Shown here: piece after piece, positions 33,394-39,099 of the stretch
How positions within the stretch are numbered: the first letter of the stretch is position 1
Layout of the letters: every line of letters begins with the position of its first letter
Assembly: GCF_019396325.1 (NCBI RefSeq)
Contig: NZ_JAHKRO010000087.1
Span: forward strand, 1 to 39,099
Length of the DNA: 39,099 nucleotides
From: Nonomuraea ceibae
Lineage (GTDB): Bacteria; Actinomycetota; Actinomycetes; Streptosporangiales; Streptosporangiaceae
Direction of reading: 5' to 3'
Notes under the pieces: generated by a model
Seen by the model: the letters and a program-made list of their open reading frames with translations, nothing else
Databases searched by the model: none
What the model was told of the DNA's origin: nothing
Program-made: the position numbers and the translations under genes

Positions 33394-33780
33394 ATGGACG
33401 GGGACCCGGAGCTCGAAGAGTTCGCCACCAGGATGTTCGGCCTGGCCAGGAGCGGTGACACCGACGCGCTGCGCGCGTACGTGGAGGCCGGAGTCCCGGC
33501 CGATCTCACCAATGGCAAAGGTGACAGTTTGCTGATGCTCGCGGCCTATCACGGGCACGCGGCCACCGTGAGCATGCTCATCGAGCAGGGAGCCGATCCG
33601 GGGCGGGCCAACGACCGCGGCCAGACGCCGCTCGCGGGCGCGGTGTTCAAGAAGGAGCCGGCCGTGGTCAGGGCGCTGCTCGACGGCGGGGCCGACCCGG
33701 CCGCCGGGAACCCGTCGGCCGTCGACACGGCCAGGATGTTCGCACACGACGAGTTTTTGGAATGGTTTGGGGCAAAGTAG
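33394..33780 (+). CDS. Small ankyrin-repeat protein
   Basis: 128 residues from the ATG at 33394; an in-frame GTG at 33361 is less likely. After a short helix come ankyrin repeats: DTDALRAYVEAGVPADLTNG, then KGDSLLMLAAYHGHAATVSM with LIEQGADP, then RGQTPLAGAVFKKEPAVVRA with LLDGGADP, and a partial final repeat. Such small proteins mediate protein-protein contacts and in bacteria sometimes pair with catalases or toxins; no partner is obvious here. CACAAT at 33382-33387 could be a -10, giving a leaderless mRNA. The stop codon directly abuts a palindrome upstream of the terpene synthase. Confidence 0.9.
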   Translation: MDGDPELEEFATRMFGLARSGDTDALRAYVEAGVPADLTNGKGDSLLMLAAYHGHAATVSMLIEQGADPGRANDRGQTPLAGAVFKKEPAVVRALLDGGADPAAGNPSAVDTARMFAHDEFLEWFGAK

Positions 33781-33793
33781 TTCATAATATGAA
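33781..33793. promoter_or_regulatory. AT-rich palindrome in the terpene synthase promoter region
   Basis: TTCATAATATGAA is a perfect inverted repeat (6-nt arms, central A). It begins at the first base after the ankyrin stop codon, in the only AT-rich patch nearby. It contains CATAAT, a possible -10 for the terpene synthase, and so could be its operator. Confidence 0.45.
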
Positions 33794-33850
33794 ATATGTA
33801 CGAATGAGGGGAGTATGGCCTTTCGAACGGTCCATCGTCATGCTGGATGA

Positions 33851-34852
33851 GTGGCTAATTCTGCGCATTCCTTCAGTAGGCGACCACTCCAGATCCCTCC
33901 GCTGCCCTGCCCGTTCCCCAATGAGATAAACGAGCACGCCGCCGAGGTCGACGCCGAGAGCCATAGCTGGCTGGCCGCCTCACACCTGCTGCCCGGAGCC
34001 GAGACCCTCGAGCACTTCCGGCGCTCCAAGATCGGCATGCTCGCCGCGCGGACCAACCCCTTAGTGCCCCGCGACGCGCTCCGACTGATCAACGACTGGT
34101 ACAACTGGCTGTTCGCCTTCGACGACGCGTTCTGCGAAGGCGAGCTGATGGGGCACCGCGCCTCCGCGCTCGCCCGCGCCCTCCCGCCCCTCCTGGAGAT
34201 CCTCGACCGGCGCCGCGAACCCGAGGGCGGCGACCCGTTCGGCGTCACCCTGCGCGAACTCCTCGACCGCATCGCCGAGTCCGGCACCCCCGCCCAGGTC
34301 GACCGGTGGCGCACCACGGTGAAGGAATACCTGTTCGCCCAGATCTGGGAGGCCGCCAACCGGGAGGTCGACCTCATCCCCACCCCCGAGGACTACGTGC
34401 TCATGCGCCGCATCACCGGGGCCACCTTCACCTGCTTCGCGCTCATCGACGTCGGCGGCGGCTACAGGCTCGAAGCCGAAGAATGGCACCACCCCGACGT
34501 ACGCATGCTCTCCGACCTGGCCTGCGACCTCATCGGCTGGGACAACGACCTGCTCTCGTACGCCAAGGAACGGGGCAACGACAAGGCCCGGCACAACCTC
34601 GTCACGGTGCTGGCCACGCACCGGACGTTCAACCTCCAGGAGGCGCTCGAAGAGGTGTCGAAGATGCACAACACGGCCATCGCCGCCTTCGTCGAGCGGC
34701 GCGCGGCGCTCGACAAGTGGGCCTCGCTGCCCGTCCGCCGATACGTGCGCGGACTCGAACACTGGGTGCGCGGGCACATCGAGTTCTCCCTCGGCAGCGC
34801 CCGCTACGTGCACGCCTGGCCCACCGACACCCGCTGGCCGCAAGCCGTCTAG
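33851..34852 (+). CDS. Class I terpene synthase
   Basis: 333 residues. All catalytic elements are intact: acidic motif DDAFCE (D91, D92, E96), pyrophosphate-sensor Arg186, the NSE triad N232/S236/E240 in NDLLSYAKE, and the C-terminal pair R318-Y319. The sensor Arg lies exactly 46 positions before the triad Asn, as in characterised bacterial enzymes. Length and helical content fit a single-domain cyclase acting on farnesyl or geranylgeranyl diphosphate; the product cannot be read from sequence. The GTG at 33851 is forced, because a stop codon immediately precedes it in frame; its ribosome site is weak. It faces a STAND regulator gene and lies near an FAD monooxygenase. Confidence 0.93.
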   Translation: MANSAHSFSRRPLQIPPLPCPFPNEINEHAAEVDAESHSWLAASHLLPGAETLEHFRRSKIGMLAARTNPLVPRDALRLINDWYNWLFAFDDAFCEGELMGHRASALARALPPLLEILDRRREPEGGDPFGVTLRELLDRIAESGTPAQVDRWRTTVKEYLFAQIWEAANREVDLIPTPEDYVLMRRITGATFTCFALIDVGGGYRLEAEEWHHPDVRMLSDLACDLIGWDNDLLSYAKERGNDKARHNLVTVLATHRTFNLQEALEEVSKMHNTAIAAFVERRAALDKWASLPVRRYVRGLEHWVRGHIEFSLGSARYVHAWPTDTRWPQAV

Positions 34853-34899
34853 GTGAGCGCGGGCTCCATCGTCACACCCCGCCCAGGTCCCGGACCCCC

Positions 34900-37014
34900 T
34901 CAGACAACGCCGTCCTCCGAGGCGTCCAGGTCGCCGAGCGCGAGCGCGGACGCCTCGTCGAGGTCCAGCCGCCCGCCCTCCTCGAACGCCGCCTGATAGT
35001 CCCGCTCGCCCATCGCCTTCTGGCACTCCTTGACGCACTGATCGTGGTCACCGGTCAGGAACGGCGCGCCCAGCATCGGCAGGCCCGCCGTCTTCCAGTT
35101 CTGCTGCAACGCGCCCAGCAGCCGGGCCGCCAGCGGCTCCTGCCCCATCGCGGCGAAGATCCGCGCCGTCGTCTCCAGCACCAGCAGCGTGCCCAGCGTG
35201 TCGTGGAAGTGACGCTTGATCCGCAGCCCCTCGCGGGCCGCGTCCAGCGCCTCACCCGGCCGGTTGCTGCCCAGCTTGGTCAGCGACATCGCCCACTGCG
35301 CGTAGGAGCTCACCCACAGCTCGCCGCGCTCCTTGCACACCTGGAGGCAGTCGTTCAGCAGCGACTCGGCCTCGTACAGCTCGCCCTGCGCCGACAGCAC
35401 CAGCGACAGCTCCACGATCGCCGGCAGCAGGCCCGGGTTGAGCTCCTTGTTGTCGGTGTTGAACTCGATCGCCACGCCCAGCAGCGCGCTCGCCTTCTGC
35501 AGGTCGTCCTGCAGCAGCGCGGCGGTGCCCTGCATCTTCGAGGCCAGGATCACCGCCCTGGAGTCGCCGACCCGCACCGCCTCGGTGCTGCACCGCTCGG
35601 CCGCCTCCAGCGCGCCCACGCTGTCACCCTGGGCGCTGCGCACGTACGACAGCACCCACAGCGCCTTGCAGCGCTCCTTGCTGAAGCCCTTGTTGGCCTC
35701 CAGCGCCCGCTCCAGATAAAGGCGGCCCTCGCGGACGAAACCGCAGCACACCCACATGAACCACAGCGACGACAGCAGCGTCAGCGCCAGAATCGTCTCA
35801 CCCGGCGTGCGCAGCGCGTGCTCCAGCGCGAGGCGGACGTTGTCGTGCTCCTGCCGCATGCGCACGAACCAGTAGATCTGCCTCGGCCCCGACCAGGCGT
35901 CCTCGCTGCGCTGCGCCAGGCTCAGGTAGTAGGCCAGGTGCTTGTGGCGCAGGTTCTGCTTCTGGCCGAGCTTCTCCAGCCACTCCTCGCCGTACTCCGC
36001 CAGCGTGTCGATCAGCTTGTAGCGGACGCCGGCGTGGTTGCTGCTGATCATCAGGATCGACTTCTCCACCAGCCCCGTGACCAGGTCGGTGATGTCGCCT
36101 TCCGGCAGCCGCTCGTCGGAGCAGACGGCACGCGCCGCCTCCAGCTCGAAGTCACCGGCGAACACCGACAGCCGCGCCCACAGCAGCCGCTCGGCCGGCT
36201 CGCACAGCTCGTGACTCCACCCGATCGCCGCGCGCAGCGTCTGATGCCGCGGCAGCGCCGTCCGGCTCGCGCCCGCCAGCAGGCTGAACCGGTCGGCCAG
36301 CAGCGCCAGGATCTGCTCCACCGACAGCGCCCGCAGCCGCACCGCCGCCAGCTCGATCGCCAGCGGGATGCCGTCGAGACGACGGCACAGCTCCGCCACC
36401 GCATTGATGTTGTACTCGTCGAGCGCGAAATCGGGCACCACCGCCCCGGCCCGCGCCGCGAACAACTGCACCGACTCGTTGGTGAACAGGTTCTCCACCG
36501 GGTCGTCGCCCGGCACCTGCAGCGGCGGCACCGGCACCACGTGCTCGTACGGCAGGTGCAGCGACTGGCGGCTGGTGGCCAGCACCTTCAGGTTGGGCGC
36601 CGCCTCCAGCAGCTCGTGCACCAGCTCCGCGCAGCCCTGCACCAGATGCTCGCACGTGTCGATGATGAGCAGCATGTCGCGCGTGCCCACCCACTCCGAC
36701 AGCGTCTCCGACTCCGCCCGCGACGACTGGTCGGCGATGCCGAGCGCGGACGCGATCGTGTGCCGGACCATGCCCGCGTCCTGCAACCGGGCCAGATCGG
36801 CGAACCAGACACCGTCGGGATAATGGTTGCGCACCTGGTGCGCCAGCCGCAGCACCGTGCGCGACTTGCCCACGCCGCCGATGCCCGTGACCGTCACCAG
36901 GCGGGACTCGCCCAGGTGCCGCTTGAGGTTGGCGAGCAGGCGCGTCCGGCCGACGAAGCTGGTGAGCTCCGCCGGCAGATTGCCTTCTCGCCGCCATCCT
37001 GTCGGGGTGGCCAT
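34900..37014 (-). CDS. STAND/TPR regulator-like ATPase lacking a DNA-binding domain
   Basis: 704 residues. Close to the ATPase part of actinobacterial LuxR/AfsR-type regulators: FVGRTRLLANLKRHL, Walker A TGIGGVGKS (43-51), Walker B LLIIDTCEHL near 113-122, VLATSRQSL, IPLAIELAAVRLRAL, then a winged helix (LRAAIGWSHELCEPAERLLW) and TPR-like helices to about 660. In this family a LuxR HTH at the C-terminus or a SARP/BTAD domain at the N-terminus is usual. Here the protein starts 19 residues before the FVGR motif and ends in an acidic tail, so neither is present. It is convergent with the terpene synthase and divergent from the small acidic ORF. It probably acts through a partner protein. Confidence 0.9.
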   Translation of the reverse strand: MATPTGWRREGNLPAELTSFVGRTRLLANLKRHLGESRLVTVTGIGGVGKSRTVLRLAHQVRNHYPDGVWFADLARLQDAGMVRHTIASALGIADQSSRAESETLSEWVGTRDMLLIIDTCEHLVQGCAELVHELLEAAPNLKVLATSRQSLHLPYEHVVPVPPLQVPGDDPVENLFTNESVQLFAARAGAVVPDFALDEYNINAVAELCRRLDGIPLAIELAAVRLRALSVEQILALLADRFSLLAGASRTALPRHQTLRAAIGWSHELCEPAERLLWARLSVFAGDFELEAARAVCSDERLPEGDITDLVTGLVEKSILMISSNHAGVRYKLIDTLAEYGEEWLEKLGQKQNLRHKHLAYYLSLAQRSEDAWSGPRQIYWFVRMRQEHDNVRLALEHALRTPGETILALTLLSSLWFMWVCCGFVREGRLYLERALEANKGFSKERCKALWVLSYVRSAQGDSVGALEAAERCSTEAVRVGDSRAVILASKMQGTAALLQDDLQKASALLGVAIEFNTDNKELNPGLLPAIVELSLVLSAQGELYEAESLLNDCLQVCKERGELWVSSYAQWAMSLTKLGSNRPGEALDAAREGLRIKRHFHDTLGTLLVLETTARIFAAMGQEPLAARLLGALQQNWKTAGLPMLGAPFLTGDHDQCVKECQKAMGERDYQAAFEEGGRLDLDEASALALGDLDASEDGVV

Positions 37015-37127
37015 GGGCAGCCTCTCGGGGGATAGGCGACAACCTGCTTAGGCATCGTACCGCCGAGATCGCCGGGTGTCCCGGCGCCTGGAACGCCCGC
37101 GGGGTCGGCTTTGTATCACTCGGTAGC

Positions 37128-37253
37128 ATGTATTCCATGCAGAATTCTCTCCCGGAGCAGACCTCCGACGACACCGACCTCGGCTGGGGCGACTGGCCCG
37201 AGACCGACCCCGACGCCTTCTACCTCGACAACAAGCCGCCGCACTGGGCATAG
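37128..37253 (+). CDS. 41-residue acidic peptide ending PPHWA
   Basis: An ORF of 41 codons (ATG 37128; alternative ATG 37137). Third positions from codon 7 onward are almost all G or C, as in true genes here, and most of it does not overlap another gene, so I believe it is coded. The product is acidic, with TDLGWGDWPETDPDAF and a C-terminal YLDNKPPHWA. I have the impression that small actinobacterial proteins with DxGWG and PPHW motifs are widespread, but cannot verify it. Its last 34 bp overlap antisense the 3' end of the FAD monooxygenase. It could be a small regulator, a chaperone-like peptide, or a precursor; there are no Cys and few Ser/Thr. Confidence 0.7.
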   Translation: MYSMQNSLPEQTSDDTDLGWGDWPETDPDAFYLDNKPPHWA

Positions 37254-38383
37254 TCCTTCAGCTCGATGCCGGTCGCGAACCAGTCCGTGGCCTTGAGCAT
37301 CGCCCGCATCATCACCCTGCGGCGGAGCATCCAGTTGCGCATCCTGATCCGCGCCGGCGTCGCCGGCGCCAGGAACGACCCGGCGTTCCCCTGCCGCGCC
37401 ACCTTGGCGTAGCCGCGGAACGCCTCCTGATAGGCCGCGAACCCGGCCCGGTGATCACCGCCCGCCGCCGCCAGCTCACCCGCCAGCACGTACGCGCCCA
37501 CGAGCGCCAGACCGCTGCCGAAACCGCCCAGCGTGTTCCCGTACGCCGCGTCGCCCAGCAGCACCACGCGGCCCCTGGCGTACTCGTCCGTCTCGACCCG
37601 GCTGATCGAGTCCAGGTAGATGTCCTCGACCCCCGCCAGCCTGTCCAGCACCTCCGGGATCCGCCACCCGGCGCCCCGGTAGGCGTCCATCAGGATGCGG
37701 CGCTGCTGCTCCACGTCATGACGGTCGTAGTTCAGCGGCTCGGAGGCGAAGACGAAGAAGCTCGGCGCCTTCCGCCCGCCCAGCGCCGCCATCCTGCCCG
37801 GCTCGTTGTACATCTGGCTGCCCGACTCCAGGTCGAGCTGCACCAGCGCGTAGTAGTGGCCCAGGAAGCGGACGAACTCCTCCTCCGGGCCGAACGCCAG
37901 CCGCCGCACGTTCGAGTGGATCCCGTCCGCCCCCACCACCAGGTCGAACGTCCGCGGCGCCGCCCGCTCGAACGTCACGTCCACGCCCCCGGCCGACTGC
38001 GTCAGCGACGTGATCGAGTCGCCGAAGACGTACTCGCAGCCCTCCCGCGTCCGCTCGTACAGCAGCTCCGCCAGGTCGCCCCGCAGGATCTCCACGTCGC
38101 CGCCGGTGAACTCGCCCGGCATCAGGGCCAGCCGCCTGCCCCGCGCGTCGACGATCTCCTGGTCCGACCCGCCGGTCCGGCGGCGGTACACCTCCTCCAG
38201 GATGCCCATGCGCTCCAGCACGGTACGGTGCACGGCGCCCTTGAAGTCGACCGCCTGCCCGCCCAGCCGCAGCGCGGGCGCCTTCTCCACCACGGTGACG
38301 CGGCACCCGTACCGGTGCAGCCAGTAGGCGATCGCGGGGCCGGCGACGCTCGCGCCGGAGACGAGGACCGAGGTGTTCTTCAT
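37220..38383 (-). CDS. FAD-dependent monooxygenase (PHBH/TetX-like class A)
   Basis: A class A flavoprotein hydroxylase, 387 residues from the ATG at 38383. The dinucleotide motif VLVSGASVAGPAIAYWL opens directly after the start, which favours this ATG over those at 38395 and 38407. The DG motif VVGADGIHSNVR and the GD motif GRVVLLGDAAYGNTLGGFGSG complete FAD and NAD(P)H binding. The nearest described groups are aromatic-polyketide and tetracycline-type monooxygenases. In this setting it is a good candidate to oxidise the terpene product, an inference from position only. Repeat arrays lie upstream at 38410-38541. Its 3' end overlaps the small acidic ORF. Confidence 0.9.
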   Translation of the reverse strand: MKNTSVLVSGASVAGPAIAYWLHRYGCRVTVVEKAPALRLGGQAVDFKGAVHRTVLERMGILEEVYRRRTGGSDQEIVDARGRRLALMPGEFTGGDVEILRGDLAELLYERTREGCEYVFGDSITSLTQSAGGVDVTFERAAPRTFDLVVGADGIHSNVRRLAFGPEEEFVRFLGHYYALVQLDLESGSQMYNEPGRMAALGGRKAPSFFVFASEPLNYDRHDVEQQRRILMDAYRGAGWRIPEVLDRLAGVEDIYLDSISRVETDEYARGRVVLLGDAAYGNTLGGFGSGLALVGAYVLAGELAAAGGDHRAGFAAYQEAFRGYAKVARQGNAGSFLAPATPARIRMRNWMLRRRVMMRAMLKATDWFATGIELKDYAQCGGLLSR

Positions 38384-38409
38384 AGCGGTGTCCATGAGAC
38401 CGAGCATGG

Positions 38410-38480
38410 GCGCCCCCGCTGACAACCCACCGCGCCCCCGCTGACAGTCCCCGCCGGCCGCACTCCCGCACTGTCAGCGG
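38410..38480. promoter_or_regulatory. Repeated operator-like sites upstream of the FAD monooxygenase
   Basis: GCGCCCCCGCTGACA occurs exactly twice (38410-38424 and 38432-38446), a 22-bp period of about two helical turns. CTGTCAGCGG at 38471-38480 is the reverse complement of CCGCTGACAG (38438-38447), giving a third, inverted half-site. They begin 27 bp before the monooxygenase start and look like binding sites for a regulator. Confidence 0.6.
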
Positions 38481-38485
38481 ACCGC

Positions 38486-38541
38486 ACCGGGCGCCGGCGG
38501 CCCGGGCGCCAGTGGCCCGGGCGCCAAGCGGACCGGGCGCC
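38486..38541. repeat. Four phased copies of (A/C)CCGGGCGCC
   Basis: The 10-mer (A/C)CCGGGCGCC occurs at 38486-38495, 38501-38510, 38516-38525 and 38532-38541, spaced 15, 15 and 16 bp. It lies in the non-coding 187 bp between the monooxygenase and the upstream regulator. No gene is visible here. Confidence 0.75.
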
Positions 38542-38546
38542 GACGG

Positions 38547-38569
38547 GCCTGGGGCCACGCGGCCCAGGC
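38547..38569 (-). terminator. Hairpin after the truncated AfsR-type regulator
   Basis: GCCTGGGGCC (38547-38556) pairs with GGCCCAGGC (38561-38569) with one bulged G and a 4-nt loop. It is 1 bp downstream of the regulator's stop codon on the minus strand, so it probably ends that transcript before the monooxygenase promoter. Confidence 0.5.
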
Positions 38570-38570
38570 G

Positions 38571-39099
38571 CTAGCCGGTCCGGTGCGCCGGGGGGTCGCC
38601 CTCGCCGGTCAGGCGCACCACTTCGGCGGTCAGGGCCGTCAGAAGGTCCGCCCGCGTCAGGGCCCTGCCACGGGCGTGCGCGCGGTCGAACGCCTCGACC
38701 CCCAGCACCTCGCGTGCCGCCTCGGCGGTCGCGGCAACCTGCCGATCACCGGCCACCGCCGCCCCCCGCACCGCCACCCCCGCCCCCAGCAACACCGCCG
38801 CCCTCTCCGCCACCCCCGCAGAAACCGCGCCCTGCCCCGCCACCCCCGCGGCCCACCCGGCCACGCTCTCCAGGACCAGCGCCCCGGCCAGCCCCTCGGC
38901 GACGTCCGCCAGGTCGGCGGCCAGGCCGACGTCGAGCACCGCCGTCACCGCCTGCCCGTACAGCCGCCGCGCCTCCCCGCCGCCCCCGGACCCCCGTACA
39001 CCGGACCCCCGTACACCGGCCCGCCGCTCGGCCCGCCGCTCGGCCCGCCGCTCGGCCGCCGTGAGGCGGGCCAGCGCGACGAGCACGCGCCCCCCCGCC
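38571..39099 (-). CDS. C-terminal part of an AfsR/LuxR-type STAND-TPR regulator, cut by the right edge
   Basis: An open frame from the right edge to a stop at 38571, at least 176 codons, with no clear start in the window. The pattern DLADVAEGLAGALVLESVAG, AERAAVLLGAGVAVRGAA, and RQVAATAEAAREVLGVEAFD with RAHARGRALTRADLLTAL matches the C-terminal TPR end of actinobacterial BTAD/SARP or LuxR-type ATPase regulators. It ends without a C-terminal HTH, so if it binds DNA the domain would be at the unseen N-terminus (SARP-like). In-frame tandem repeats encode AERR units near 39019-39054. The TIGR-type catalytic region is outside the window. Confidence 0.75.
   Translation of the reverse strand, partial: AGGRVLVALARLTAAERRAERRAERRAGVRGSGVRGSGGGGEARRLYGQAVTAVLDVGLAADLADVAEGLAGALVLESVAGWAAGVAGQGAVSAGVAERAAVLLGAGVAVRGAAVAGDRQVAATAEAAREVLGVEAFDRAHARGRALTRADLLTALTAEVVRLTGEGDPPAHRTG
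38987..39054. repeat. In-frame tandem repeats: 15 bp x 2 and 12 bp x 3
   Basis: CGGACCCCCGTACAC occurs at 38987-39001 and 39002-39016 (encoding a repeated GVRGS-type unit). GCCCGCCGCTCG follows three times at 39019-39030, 39031-39042 and 39043-39054, encoding repeated AERR. All copies are exact and units are multiples of three, so length changes would keep the regulator in frame. Confidence 0.85.

Noticed and set aside
37128..37253. FxLD-type lanthipeptide precursor, suggested by FYLD in the small peptide
   Set aside because: The motif is near the C-terminus with no downstream core containing Ser, Thr or Cys, and no lanthionine synthetase gene is present.
39019..39054. CRISPR-like short repeats near the right edge
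   Set aside because: Units are 12 bp, directly adjacent without spacers, and in frame within a coding region.

Overview
High-GC actinobacterial chromosome, most likely a filamentous actinomycete. The evidence is near-saturated G/C at third codon positions, GTG and TTG starts, several apparently leaderless genes, and families typical of the phylum: the DUF574 methyltransferase, a DUF5753 regulator, polyphosphate glucokinase, a PAC2 protein, AfsR-type STAND ATPases and a bacterial terpene synthase. A Nonomuraea/Streptosporangiales-like host is an impression, not shown. No rRNA, tRNA, CRISPR array, integrase or insertion sequence was found. About 35 genes are supported, two of them cut by the window edges.

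Layout. 1-3335: an unknown two-gene operon, divergent from a composite EspR-like/XRE-DUF5753 regulator followed by a DUF574 methyltransferase. 3405-7765: a DUF4253 protein; then a lipoprotein carboxylesterase, orphan NarL-type response regulator and HAD phosphatase in tight series; then TenA. 7836-13883: a secreted TIGR03118 protein, polyphosphate glucokinase and the helicase HrpA, with a large perfect hairpin between the last two. 13873-17275: a Uma2 protein, a large-subunit catalase and a second HAD protein. 17286-22571: a leftward series (ABC exporter, Crp/Fnr regulator, MFS transporter, hemerythrin, small acidic protein) headed by a divergent MarR gene with a perfect palindromic operator. 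22577-24808: a PucR-type regulator and a degenerate amidohydrolase. 24915-27032: a secreted M6 metalloprotease with a clear terminator.

27108-33780: a membrane-anchored STAND ATPase tail-to-tail with an unknown two-helix membrane protein, their 3' ends overlapping inside one hairpin; a PTP-type phosphatase; a Gfo/Idh/MocA oxidoreductase translationally coupled to a PAC2 protein; and a small ankyrin protein.

33851-39099 looks like a small terpenoid biosynthetic locus. It has a class I terpene synthase with intact catalytic motifs, a STAND/TPR regulator without a recognisable DNA-binding domain, a 41-residue acidic peptide gene, an FAD monooxygenase, and the 3' end of another AfsR/LuxR-type regulator. 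An unusual repeat array lies upstream of the monooxygenase. This locus and the STAND/membrane-protein pair are the best candidates for undescribed biology.
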